Position numbers and translations under genes: made by a program. Source: Thioalkalivibrio paradoxus (lineage in GTDB: Bacteria > Pseudomonadota > Gammaproteobacteria > Ectothiorhodospirales > Ectothiorhodospiraceae). From it: DNA of 62,963 bases. Positions 37,554-45,504 of the stretch are shown piece after piece. Below the pieces are notes generated by a model, which was not told the origin of the DNA, made no database searches, and was given only the letters and a program-made list of their open reading frames with translations. The DNA lies in the NCBI GenBank assembly GCA_011390565.1, contig JAABSC010000011.1:1-62963 (forward strand). Reading direction: 5' to 3'. Numbering within the stretch: the stretch's first letter is position 1; each line of letters opens with the position of its first letter.

Positions 37554-39221
37554 ATGGCGCAGTACATATTCACGATGAACGGCGTGGGCAAGATCGTCCC
37601 GCCCAAGAAGCAGATCCTCAAGGACATCCACCTCAATTTCTTCCCCGGTGCGAAGATCGGCGTTCTGGGGTACAACGGCTCGGGCAAATCGACGCTGCTG
37701 CGGATCATGGCCGGGGTCGACAAGGACATCATCGGTGAAGCGCGCCCACAGCCTGGAATCCGCATCGGCTTCCTGCCCCAGGAACCGCAGCTCGACGGCT
37801 CCAAGGACGTGCGCGGCAACGTCGAAGAGGGCGTCCAGCCGATCAAGGACGCGCTGGCGCGACTCGAAGCGGTCTACGCCGCGTATGCCGAGCCCGACGC
37901 GGACTTCGATCAACTCGCCGCCGAGCAGGCCGATCTGGAGGCACTGATCCAGGCGAGCGACGGCCACAACCTGGAGCGCAAGCTCGAGGTGGCCGCCGAC
38001 GCCCTGCGCCTGCCGCCCTGGGAGGCCGACGTGAAGACCCTCTCCGGGGGCGAACGGCGCCGCGTCGCGCTGTGCCGCTTGCTGCTGTCGAGCCCGGACA
38101 TGCTGATCCTCGACGAACCCACGAACCACCTCGATGCCGAAAGCGTCGCGTGGCTCGAGCGTTTCCTGCAGGAATTTCCGGGCACCGTGGTGGCGGTCAC
38201 CCACGACCGCTACTTCCTGGACAACGTCGCCGGCTGGATCCTGGAACTGGACCGCGGCCACGGCATTCCCTGGCAGGGCAACTACTCCTCGTGGCTCGAG
38301 CAGAAAGAGAAGCGGCTGGCCCAGGAGGAGAAGGCCGAGCAGGCCCGCGTCAAGGCGATGGAATCCGAACTGGAATGGGTGCGCAGCAACCCGAAAGGAC
38401 GCACCGCGAAGAGCAAGGCGCGCCTGAAGCGCTTCGAGGAGATCTCGTCCACGGACTACCAGCAGCGTTCCGAAACCAAGGAACTCTACATTCCACCGGG
38501 TCCCCGCCTCGGCGACGTCGTGCTCGAGGCCCAAGACCTGGGCAAGGCCTTCGGCGACCGGTTGCTGTACCAGGGTCTGTCGTTCTCCGTACCGCGGGGA
38601 GGAATCGTCGGCGTCATCGGCCCGAACGGCGTCGGCAAGACCACCCTGTTCCGCATGATCACCGGCCAGGAAAATCCCGATCAGGGCAGCATCACACTCG
38701 GTGACACGGTCCAGATCGCCTACGTGGATCAGAGCCGCGACGCGCTGCAGGACGAGAAAAGCGTCTGGGAGGAAATTTCCAACGGCCAGGATGTCGTCCA
38801 GGTGGGCAGTTTCCAGATGCCGTCGCGCGCCTACGTCGGCCGTTTCAACTTCAAGGGCTCGGACCAGCAGAAGCGGATGAAGGAGCTTTCCGGAGGCGAG
38901 CGCAACCGGGTCCACCTGTCGAAGGTCCTGATGAAAGGTGGCAATCTTCTGTTGCTCGACGAACCGACCAACGACCTCGACGTCGAAACCCTGCGCGCGC
39001 TGGAAGAAGCCCTGCTCGACTTCCCCGGTTCGGCCATCGTGATCTCGCACGACCGCTGGTTCCTGGACCGCATCGCCACCCACATCCTCGCGTTCGAGGA
39101 AGATGGCAACGTGACGTTCTTCGAAGGCAACTTCCAGGAGTACGAAGCCGATCGGCACGAGCGTCTGGGCGCGGCCGCCGACCAGCCGCACAGGATCAAG
39201 TACAAGCGGCTGGCCAGCTGA
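37554..39221 (+). CDS. ettA: Energy-dependent translational throttle protein EttA (ABC-F)
   Basis: 555 residues, exactly the EttA size. Two ABC domains: Walker A LGYNGSGKSTLLR with signature LSGGERRRVALCRLL, and GPNGVGKTTLFR with LSGGERNRVHLSKVL. The linker and arm regions lie between (about residues 240-310), and the ending RIKYKRLAS matches EttA. There are no membrane segments. It binds the ribosomal E site and gates the first peptide bond according to ATP/ADP. It is divergent from the hydrolase; a repeat-rich spacer follows it. Confidence 0.96.
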   Translation: MAQYIFTMNGVGKIVPPKKQILKDIHLNFFPGAKIGVLGYNGSGKSTLLRIMAGVDKDIIGEARPQPGIRIGFLPQEPQLDGSKDVRGNVEEGVQPIKDALARLEAVYAAYAEPDADFDQLAAEQADLEALIQASDGHNLERKLEVAADALRLPPWEADVKTLSGGERRRVALCRLLLSSPDMLILDEPTNHLDAESVAWLERFLQEFPGTVVAVTHDRYFLDNVAGWILELDRGHGIPWQGNYSSWLEQKEKRLAQEEKAEQARVKAMESELEWVRSNPKGRTAKSKARLKRFEEISSTDYQQRSETKELYIPPGPRLGDVVLEAQDLGKAFGDRLLYQGLSFSVPRGGIVGVIGPNGVGKTTLFRMITGQENPDQGSITLGDTVQIAYVDQSRDALQDEKSVWEEISNGQDVVQVGSFQMPSRAYVGRFNFKGSDQQKRMKELSGGERNRVHLSKVLMKGGNLLLLDEPTNDLDVETLRALEEALLDFPGSAIVISHDRWFLDRIATHILAFEEDGNVTFFEGNFQEYEADRHERLGAAADQPHRIKYKRLAS

Positions 39222-39237
39222 GCCACGGGCGAGGATC

Positions 39238-39400
39238 CGTCACCCCAAAGCGCCCCAGAGCCTCGCCCCCGGCGACCCAGCCACAGCGCCCCCCGGCGAG
39301 CCAGCCACAGCGCGTCACCCCGGCGACCCAGCCAGAACCCGCCCCCCGGGCGACCCAGCCACAGCGCCCCCCGGCGACTCACCCAGAGCCCGTCACCCCG
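39238..39400. repeat. Imperfect tandem repeat array, about six units of 22-28 bases
   Basis: Units resemble CGCCCCCCGGCGACCCAGCCACAG with some carrying CGTCACCCCGG in place of the C-run. The array fills most of the gap between ettA and the second hsp20 gene. Unit length and sequence vary, and there are no spacers, so it is not a CRISPR array. Confidence 0.75.
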
Positions 39401-39425
39401 GAAACCGCGAAGCGGTTATCCGGGG
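39396..39425. repeat. REP-like hairpin after the tandem array
   Basis: CCCCGGAAACCGC and GCGGTTATCCGGGG form a stem with one bulge and a GAA loop. The sequence has the look of a repetitive extragenic palindrome and could also end transcription between the convergent ettA and hsp20 genes. Confidence 0.6.
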
Positions 39426-39457
39426 TCCATCCCGCCTCCAGCCGCCCTACCCTCCGC

Positions 39458-39838
39458 CTAAGCGACCTGCACTTCGATCCGTCGCGGCTGCGCATGCTCC
39501 AGCTTCGGAATCCGCAGTTTCAGCACTCCATTCCTGAACTCGGCTGTGACCTTGTGCCCGTCGAGTTCCTTGGAAAGCGTGAACACGCGCCGAAACCGCG
39601 GCAGGCTGACCTCGGCATGCGTGGCTTCCATGCCTTCGGGCGTTTCCAGCGCGACCTCGCCCTCGATACTGAGGCTGTCGGCCTCCAGGTGCAGGTGCAG
39701 CTGTTCCTTCGTGACTCCCGGGAGGTCCGCCAGCAGCGTGATCCCGGTGGCGTCCTCGAACACATCGACGGCTGGCAGCAGCGCGGCCTCGGAGGTCCCG
39801 GCGGCTTCCGGATTCCGGTTCCTGGTCTTGTCGTTCAT
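39458..39838 (-). CDS. Hsp20-family small heat shock protein (downstream copy)
   Basis: 126 residues with AGGAG before the ATG. A short N-terminal arm leads to an alpha-crystallin domain (about residues 28-118: ITLLADLPGVTKEQLHLHLE, FRRVFTLSKELDGHKVTAEFRNGVLKLRIPK) and a C-terminal RIEV (IxV/I anchor). It acts as an ATP-independent holdase. It is the second gene after the sigma-32-like promoter, 20 bases downstream of the other hsp20, from which it differs clearly. Confidence 0.92.
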   Translation of the reverse strand: MNDKTRNRNPEAAGTSEAALLPAVDVFEDATGITLLADLPGVTKEQLHLHLEADSLSIEGEVALETPEGMEATHAEVSLPRFRRVFTLSKELDGHKVTAEFRNGVLKLRIPKLEHAQPRRIEVQVA

Positions 39839-39858
39839 TGCGTTTTCTCCTGTTCCGT

Positions 39859-40296
39859 TTACTCGACGCTGATGCGGCGCGGAAGCGCGGCCTCGCGACG
39901 CTGGATGCTGACGTGCAGCACCCCGTCCCGGTAGCGTGCGCTCACCTGATCGGGATCGATATCGTCTGGCAGGCTCACCACCCGGCGGAATCGGCCGGAA
40001 AAGCGCTCGCGAATATGCACGGTGGCCTTTGCGTCTTCCGCAGGGAGATCCGGGTCGCGTTCTCCGGAAACGATGAGCACGCCCTTCTCGAGCTGGACTT
40101 CAATCGCCGCCGGATCGATCCCCGGCGCGAACGCGTAGATCTCGACCGAATTCGTCGTCCCGCCGACATTGATGGCCGGAAAGCCGCCCCGGCCGAGCCC
40201 CCGGATGCTTGGAGACGTGCCCAGGGACGAACCCATTTCCCGCTGCAGCCGATCAAGTTCGGCAAAGAGGTCATGAGGAAAAAGCGATCGGTACAT
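39859..40296 (-). CDS. Hsp20-family small heat shock protein (upstream copy)
   Basis: 145 residues from the ATG at 40296; GGAGG lies eight bases before it, so the in-frame ATG 15 bases upstream, which overlaps that GGAGG, is rejected. The N-terminal arm MYRSLFPHDLFAELDRLQREM is typical. The alpha-crystallin domain spans about residues 40-140 (IYAFAPGIDPAAIEVQLEKGVL, FRRVVSLPDDIDPDQVSARYRDGVLHVSI) and ends with RRISVE (IxV anchor). The pair may form hetero-oligomers. Confidence 0.93.
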   Translation of the reverse strand: MYRSLFPHDLFAELDRLQREMGSSLGTSPSIRGLGRGGFPAINVGGTTNSVEIYAFAPGIDPAAIEVQLEKGVLIVSGERDPDLPAEDAKATVHIRERFSGRFRRVVSLPDDIDPDQVSARYRDGVLHVSIQRREAALPRRISVE

Positions 40297-40352
40297 AATG
40301 GAATCCTCCATTGAACGTGGGTCGGATGCCCCCGACCGGGCCTCCTGACTGC

Positions 40353-40381
40353 ACTATGGGGCTCGCCGAGGCGGCTTCAAT
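40353..40381 (-). promoter_or_regulatory. Sigma-32-type heat shock promoter for the hsp20 pair
   Basis: Read on the minus strand: ATTGAA (40381-40376), a 14-base spacer, then CCCCATAGT (40361-40353). This is very close to the RpoH consensus CTTGAA-N13-15-CCCCATNT. The predicted RNA start lies about 45-50 bases before the first hsp20 ATG. Confidence 0.75.
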
Positions 40382-40460
40382 GGCTTGAAATGAAACGGGA
40401 CCTCGACTACCTGTTGAAACAGGGACGGGAACCGCCCCGCCCCGCGCGCAAGGAACCGAG

Positions 40461-41414
40461 ATGGAATTCAAGGACTACTACACGACCCTCGGGGTGGCCC
40501 GCGAGGCCTCCGCCGACGAGATCAAGAAGGCGTTTCGCAAGCTGGCACGCAAGTACCATCCGGATGTTTCCAAGGAGGCCGATGCCGAAGCCCGGATGAA
40601 GGAGATCAACGAGGCGTATACCGTGCTCTCCGACGTCGAGAAGCGCGCCGCCTACGATCAACTGGGGCGGGCCACCCGGCCCGGAGAAGACTTCCGGCCC
40701 CCGCCCGACTGGGATGCCGGGTTCGAGTTCTCCGAGCGCGGCGCTTCACCCTCGGACGAGGCGCAGTTCAGCGATTTCTTCTCCGAGCTGTTCGGCGGGC
40801 TTGGGGGGGCGCAACGCGGCTTTCATACACAGGGGGGCGAGTTCCGCGCCCGCGGCCAGGATCACCATGCCAAGGTCCTGCTCGACCTCGAGGACGCCTT
40901 CAGGGGTGCCACGCGCCAGATTGCCCTGCGCGTGCCCAGGCTCGACGAACAGGGCCGCGTGGTCCTGGACACCCGGACGTTGAACGTCCGCATCCCGAAG
41001 GGCGTGCACGCGGGTCAGATCATCCGGCTGGCCGGCCAGGGTTCGCCGGGGATTGGCGGCGGTGGCGCCGGCGATCTCCTGCTCGAGGTCCACTTCCGTC
41101 CGCATGCGCGCTTCCGGCCTGAAGGTCGGGATCTGCATCAAACGCTGAAGGTCACACCCTGGGAAGCCGCCCTGGGAGCCGTGATCGCCATCGACCTGCC
41201 CGAAGGCAGCGTGAAGGTCCGGATTCCCGAAGGCGCGCAGAGCGGCCGCCAGCTGCGCGTGCGGGGTAAGGGGATTCCCGGAAGTCCGCCGGGGGATCTG
41301 CTGCTGGATATTCAGGTCATGCTGCCGTCCGCGGACGACCCGAAAGCGCGGGCGATCTATGAACAAATGGCGCGCGAGATCGCCTTCGACCCGCGCCGTG
41401 ACGAAAGGACGTGA
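40461..41414 (+). CDS. cbpA: DnaJ-family co-chaperone CbpA
   Basis: 317 residues. The J domain (1-68) has the HPD tripeptide (KYHPDVS) and lacks the zinc-finger region of DnaJ, as in CbpA. A Gly/Phe-rich linker and two C-terminal peptide-binding domains follow (IPKGVHAGQIIRLAGQGSPG, GGGAGDLLLEVHFRPH). It stimulates DnaK ATPase and may bind DNA. It is divergent from the hsp20 genes across 150-165 bases and overlaps cbpM if that gene uses its GTG start. Confidence 0.94.
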   Translation: MEFKDYYTTLGVAREASADEIKKAFRKLARKYHPDVSKEADAEARMKEINEAYTVLSDVEKRAAYDQLGRATRPGEDFRPPPDWDAGFEFSERGASPSDEAQFSDFFSELFGGLGGAQRGFHTQGGEFRARGQDHHAKVLLDLEDAFRGATRQIALRVPRLDEQGRVVLDTRTLNVRIPKGVHAGQIIRLAGQGSPGIGGGGAGDLLLEVHFRPHARFRPEGRDLHQTLKVTPWEAALGAVIAIDLPEGSVKVRIPEGAQSGRQLRVRGKGIPGSPPGDLLLDIQVMLPSADDPKARAIYEQMAREIAFDPRRDERT

Positions 41415-41725
41415 CCATGCGTGACGATGAGATTCTGTCGGGGAACCTGCTCGACGAGAGCTGGCTGACGCTGGAAGAAGTGGCTGCAGCCTGTACGGTG
41501 GAAACGCACTGGCTGGAGCGGCACATCGAGGAAGGCCTGTTTGCCGAGGCCGAGTGCGTCGGCGGCACCTGGCGGTTTACGAGTCTCCAGATGCGGCGCG
41601 CGAGGCGAATGCATGAAATGGAACGGGTCTTCGACGCCGAACCCGAATTGGCGGCCCTGGTCGCCGATCTGCTGGAAGAACTCGACGCATTGCGTGCCCG
41701 GCTGCGCCAGGGAGGGTTCGATTGA
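41411..41725 (+). CDS. cbpM: Chaperone modulator CbpM
   Basis: 104 residues, MerR-like helix-turn-helix fold as in CbpM: LTLEEVAAACTVETHWLERHIEEGLF, then GTWRFTSLQMRRARRMHEMERVF. Starts are GTG at 41411 (overlapping the cbpA stop) or ATG at 41417. It binds the J domain of CbpA and blocks its work with DnaK. The cbpA-cbpM order is the standard one. The stop overlaps the TTG start of the next gene. Confidence 0.9.
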   Translation: MTMRDDEILSGNLLDESWLTLEEVAAACTVETHWLERHIEEGLFAEAECVGGTWRFTSLQMRRARRMHEMERVFDAEPELAALVADLLEELDALRARLRQGGFD

Positions 41726-42759
41726 GGCTCGGAAAACCGCGCCGTTCCCTGCGCTGGCTGCTTCCGCTCCTCGCGCTGATTCTCGTACCCATTGTGCTCT
41801 GGACCTGGTGGGCGGAGCAGAATCCGCGCGCGGAACGCGAAATTCGCGTGCTGGTGCAGGAACGGCTCACGCAGTGGTTTCCCGAGGAAATGCATCCCTC
41901 CTCTGGCGACTACGGATTCGTGCATCGGTTGCCGGAACACACCCCTGAAGCACCCAGGATTCTGCTGGTACACGGCCTTGACGAACCTGGCGGCATCTGG
42001 GAAGACCTCGTTCCCGTGCTGGAGCGGGAGGGATATGACGTCTGGGAGTTCCGCTATCCCAACGACCAGGCCATCGACCAGAGTGCCGATCTTCTGGCGA
42101 CGTATTGGCCCACGATCCGGACCGGGGCGCCCGTCGTGCTGATCGGACACAGCATGGGAGGCCTCGTGATCCGGGACTTCGTCACGCGCTGGCGGCATCC
42201 GGTAGGCTCTCCTCCCGCCGTGGACGGCGTCCCGGTCCACGGTGTGATCCTCGTGGGCACGCCCAACCAGGGCTCGGACTGGGCGCGCCTTCGGGTCTGG
42301 CTGGAATTGCGGGACGGCTTCGCCACCGCTTTCGACCGACGTTTCTCGCTGTTTGCCGGTCTGCGCGATGGGACAGGGGCGGCCAAGATCGATCTGCGCC
42401 CGGGAAGCGACTACCTGGAGGCACTGAACGCCCGGGCATGGCCCGAGTCGATCCCGCTCCGCATCATCGGCGGCTATCTGCTGGACACACCGCAAGGCCT
42501 CACGGCAGCCCTCGACAGCATCGCGCTCGAACTGGGATCCGATGCGCTCACCGCTCCTCTGGAAGACTGGTGGTCGAATCTCGGCGAAGGTCTGGGCGAT
42601 GGCGTGGTCGCGGTCGCTTCGCTTCCGCTCGACCACGCGCCGCCGCCCATCCTCGTCCAGGCATCGCATCGGGGCCTGGTTGCGCGTCTGTTCCCGAACG
42701 ACCCGCAGCCCCCGGCCATCGATCCGATCCTCGATCTGCTCGCGGAGTTCCTCCACTGA
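41722..42759 (+). CDS. Membrane-anchored lipase-like alpha/beta hydrolase
   Basis: 345 residues from a TTG start that overlaps the cbpM stop; GGAGGG lies upstream. One N-terminal membrane helix (residues 12-28) anchors it. The hydrolase core has LLVHGLDEPGGIWEDL (oxyanion loop), VVLIGHSMGGLVIRDF (nucleophile Ser) and ILVGTPNQGSDWA. The histidine is probably in VQASHRGLVARL. It resembles PGAP1-like and triacylglycerol lipases. Coupling to a chaperone operon is odd; a link to stress is only suggested by position. Confidence 0.82.
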   Translation: MRLGKPRRSLRWLLPLLALILVPIVLWTWWAEQNPRAEREIRVLVQERLTQWFPEEMHPSSGDYGFVHRLPEHTPEAPRILLVHGLDEPGGIWEDLVPVLEREGYDVWEFRYPNDQAIDQSADLLATYWPTIRTGAPVVLIGHSMGGLVIRDFVTRWRHPVGSPPAVDGVPVHGVILVGTPNQGSDWARLRVWLELRDGFATAFDRRFSLFAGLRDGTGAAKIDLRPGSDYLEALNARAWPESIPLRIIGGYLLDTPQGLTAALDSIALELGSDALTAPLEDWWSNLGEGLGDGVVAVASLPLDHAPPPILVQASHRGLVARLFPNDPQPPAIDPILDLLAEFLH

Positions 42760-42798
42760 CTCTCATGGCCAACGGCCACCCTGAAATATGAAAAGCCG

Positions 42799-42948
42799 AG
42801 CCACGGAAAACACGGACAGACACGGACAAGGGGTTTGATCCGTTTCATTTTCCGTGATTTCCGTGTTCGTCCGTGGCTGATTTTCACCTAAGCCACCCCT
42901 GACGATGAAACCCCCTCCCCCGCTCGCGGGGGAGGGTTGGGGAGGGGG
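42799..42948. repeat. Composite dispersed repeat, copy 2
   Basis: A CCACGGAAAACACGGA palindrome (42799-42878, imperfect arms) is followed by GCCACCCCTGACGATGAAA, the complement of a segment in copy 1, and a C/G-rich hairpin with a perfect 11-base stem (42913-42923 and 42926-42936, two-base loop). The element fills the gap between the hydrolase and sulfur oxygenase genes, which converge, so it may also end both transcripts. Confidence 0.75.
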
Positions 42949-42962
42949 CACGACCGCGGAGC

Positions 42963-43907
42963 TTATGTAGCGCGCTGCAGGATCTCTCGATAGGTCTGTT
43001 CCGCAAACATGGAGACGGCCATGCGGACCGTTGGCATGCGCACGCAGTTGTTGAATACCTTCGGTCCGTGAACGAACAGGATCTCCGGCTTCACGTTGAC
43101 ATGCGGCATCCCGCGCTGGGCGGCCGACAGGCTTTCCCATTCCACCATCACGAGATATTCGGCCGGCAGGGTGTACCCTTCCCAGACCTCAGCGGTACGC
43201 TGCAGCCGGGCTCCCGGCGTATCCTTCATCCGTTCCATGATCGAGTCCACGGTGGCGTGGCCCGAGCCCAGGGTGGAAATGCCGACGCGCTTCAGGATCT
43301 GGTAACCGATCATGCCGTTGGTTGCGCGCAGCAGTTCCATGGTCTGAATCTCGCCTTCCTCGAACTCCGCTTCCTTGCCCGGACGCACGCTGTGGCTCGC
43401 GAGTACCGTGACGGTCTGTCCGGAATCCACCGCGAGTCCCGCCAGGTTGCCACCGCCCGCGCGCGCCTGTTCGAACTGGTTCAACGACACCAGCTTCGGC
43501 AGCCGGCTCTTCACGATTCGGTACACGGGCTCTTCCGGTCCGTCGAGCAGCACGTTCCCGCACTTGTCGCAGGCCGTGACCACGACGTCCTCGAAGGTTT
43601 CGTGAAAGTCTTCGTGCGCTTCCAGACTGTCCCAGTAGGTGAACTGGTCGATCCAGATGTGAGAGAGGTCCTGGCTCATGTCCGTGCTGGCGCCCCAGCG
43701 CATCCCCATCGGGCAGCTTCCTGTCTGGCGCATCAGATCGAAGCCGCGGAAACCCGGTGTCAGCGCGGTAGCGAGACACATCTCGGAACTGGCCTGGCGC
43801 ATCATCCGCATGAGGTCGGGGTTGTTCTCAACCAGCACCCGGTTGATCGCCACGTACAGTGGCGATTCGGGCTCCGCGTCGAAAAGCGCCTTGATGTCGA
43901 TGTCCAT
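42963..43907 (-). CDS. sor: Sulfur oxygenase/reductase
   Basis: 314 residues from the ATG at 43907, which has a near-perfect AAGGAGG; the longer frame to 44675 is rejected. The match to SOR is clear: iron ligands in EAHEDFHETF (His-x3-His) and the Glu of GPEEPVYRI, the active-site Cys in SSEMCLATALTPGFRGF, the CxxC pair ACDKCGN, and SHSVRPGKEAEFEEGEIQTME. The enzyme disproportionates elemental sulfur with oxygen to sulfite, thiosulfate and sulfide in the cytoplasm, without an external cofactor. It is known in archaea and in a few bacteria such as Thioalkalivibrio and Halothiobacillus. Confidence 0.95.
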   Translation of the reverse strand: MDIDIKALFDAEPESPLYVAINRVLVENNPDLMRMMRQASSEMCLATALTPGFRGFDLMRQTGSCPMGMRWGASTDMSQDLSHIWIDQFTYWDSLEAHEDFHETFEDVVVTACDKCGNVLLDGPEEPVYRIVKSRLPKLVSLNQFEQARAGGGNLAGLAVDSGQTVTVLASHSVRPGKEAEFEEGEIQTMELLRATNGMIGYQILKRVGISTLGSGHATVDSIMERMKDTPGARLQRTAEVWEGYTLPAEYLVMVEWESLSAAQRGMPHVNVKPEILFVHGPKVFNNCVRMPTVRMAVSMFAEQTYREILQRAT

Positions 43908-44246
43908 TACGCCTCCTTGGGGACGGTCCCCGGTCGCTGAAGGGTACTGCATTGAGGGAAACGCTGATTGATTCGGCGTCGCGTTGGCGGAAACATCCGT
44001 TGCACACGATGACACCTGGGCCAATCCGCTATGATTGAGCATGCACGGACCGCAATGGTGTCGCAAAACCCCGGGCCCTGGATGGTCGATAACCCGCCCA
44101 TTCAGCCGGAACGCGGGGGCGAGGACGCGTATAACGCGCCTTGCGCCGGCGAATCGGAGTGCAACTGCTATCCTCTTGGTATGCGTCATACCAGTGGTGA
44201 TCGGGAGCGGGTTGATCTGGAAACCGAGCGCGAGGCGCCAGTTCCG
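43908..44246. promoter_or_regulatory. Divergent spacer between sor and the receiver-EAL gene
   Basis: About 340 bases hold the promoters of both genes. A TATGAT at 44030 and an imperfect palindrome around GCGTATAACGC (44127-44137) are the only notable features; no convincing -35 partner was found for either. The upstream part of the receiver-EAL frame (from 44031) overlaps this spacer, and a start at 44181 is possible. Confidence 0.35.
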
Positions 44247-45452
44247 ATGAAAATACTCCTGCTGGACGATGAGGCCTTTGAACTGAGGCTCATGGAGCAT
44301 CAACTGCGGAGAGTCGGTTTCACGGAGCTGACATCCTGTCAGGACGCTTCGGAAGCGCTCGCTGTCATCGACGACCCCCGCACGACTCCGGACGCGATCC
44401 TGTGCGATCTGCAGATGCCGCAGATGGACGGCGTGGAGTTCGTCCGTGCGCTCGGCGATCGCCATTACGCCGGCGTCGTGGTTCTGGTGAGTGGAGAAGA
44501 TGAGCGAATTCTCCATAGCGTGGAACGGCTCGCGAAGGCGTACGAACTCCAGATCCCCGGCATCATTCACAAGCCCGTCACCAAGGAAGCCCTGCAGGCC
44601 CTTCTGGACGTGCCGGAAGCGCGCCCCACGGGCGCCACGACCTCGCCGTTCCATCGGGAACACACGGCCCGCCAACTGCAGGCAGCGCTGGCTTCCGGAG
44701 ACATCGTCAATTTCTATCAGCCTCAGGTGGACCTCCAGTCATCACGCGTGGTGGGCATGGAAGCCCTGGTACGCTGGATGGATCCCGAGGATGGCCTCAT
44801 TCTTCCCGGCCAGTTCATTACCCTGGCGGAAGAACACGGTCTGATCGATGACCTGACTCGCCGCGTGCTGGCACTGGCCCTGGACGACCTCGCCATCTGG
44901 CGGCGTGCCGGTCTCGATCTGACCGTATCGGTCAACGTCTCGATGGCCAGTCTCAGTGCACTGAATTTCGTCGATCTAGTGAGTGCCGAAATCGAACGGG
45001 CCCAGGTTCCTCCCGCGAATCTCGTTCTCGAAGTGACCGAGAGCCGCCTGATGCAGGACCGGCGGGGGCCGCTGGATATCCTCAACCGGCTGCGTCTCAG
45101 GCGAATCGGATTGTCCATCGATGATTTCGGCACGGGACATTCGTCACTGGTCCAGTTGCGCGACATCCCGTTCACGGAACTCAAGATGGATCAAAGCTTC
45201 GTGCACGGTGCCCACCATGACCCGTCCCTTCAGGCGATGCTCGAAGCCAACCTGCGCATGGCCCGGGAGCTGTCGATGACGACGGTCGCGGAGGGGATCG
45301 AAGACATCGCGGACTGGGATTACCTCGCATCCACCGATTGCGACCTCGCGCAGGGTTATTTCGTGGCGAGGCCGATGCCCGCGGGCGACGTCATGGACTG
45401 GATCGCGGGCTGGACGGGGCCACGGAGCAAACCCGTCTCCCCAAGCCTGTGA
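44247..45452 (+). CDS. Response regulator with EAL domain (cyclic di-GMP phosphodiesterase)
   Basis: 401 residues from MKILLLDDEAFEL; frames extend upstream to 44181 or 44031, but the receiver begins at this Met. The REC domain has the phosphorylated Asp in ILCDLQMPQMDG and the conserved Lys in IIHKPVTKEAL. The EAL domain (about residues 145-390) has GMEALVRW, NVSMASLS, VLEVTESRL, IDDFGTGHSSL, KMDQSFVHG and VAEGIED, so metal and catalytic residues look complete. It would break down cyclic di-GMP when phosphorylated. The partner kinase may be the giant hybrid kinase just downstream, though that is inference. Confidence 0.9.
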   Translation: MKILLLDDEAFELRLMEHQLRRVGFTELTSCQDASEALAVIDDPRTTPDAILCDLQMPQMDGVEFVRALGDRHYAGVVVLVSGEDERILHSVERLAKAYELQIPGIIHKPVTKEALQALLDVPEARPTGATTSPFHREHTARQLQAALASGDIVNFYQPQVDLQSSRVVGMEALVRWMDPEDGLILPGQFITLAEEHGLIDDLTRRVLALALDDLAIWRRAGLDLTVSVNVSMASLSALNFVDLVSAEIERAQVPPANLVLEVTESRLMQDRRGPLDILNRLRLRRIGLSIDDFGTGHSSLVQLRDIPFTELKMDQSFVHGAHHDPSLQAMLEANLRMARELSMTTVAEGIEDIADWDYLASTDCDLAQGYFVARPMPAGDVMDWIAGWTGPRSKPVSPSL

Positions 45453-45504
45453 ACCCGCCACCGTCCGGGCTTTTCCGACCCTCGCGCGCATCCGAGGAGA
45501 GTTC

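Noticed and set aside
38831..39382. Minus-strand frame coding repeats of GALWLGRRG
   Set aside because: It is a translation of the DNA tandem array read into the end of ettA; no ribosome site and no family.
39238..39400. CRISPR-like array
   Set aside because: Units are directly adjacent and vary in length; there are no unique spacers and no cas genes.
40384..40389. Plus-strand CTTGAA as a sigma-32 promoter for cbpA
   Set aside because: No CCCCAT-like -10 box follows at a fitting distance.
43908..44675. N-terminal extension of SOR
   Set aside because: It runs into the divergent receiver-EAL gene; the AAGGAGG before 43907 and the family length fix the start.
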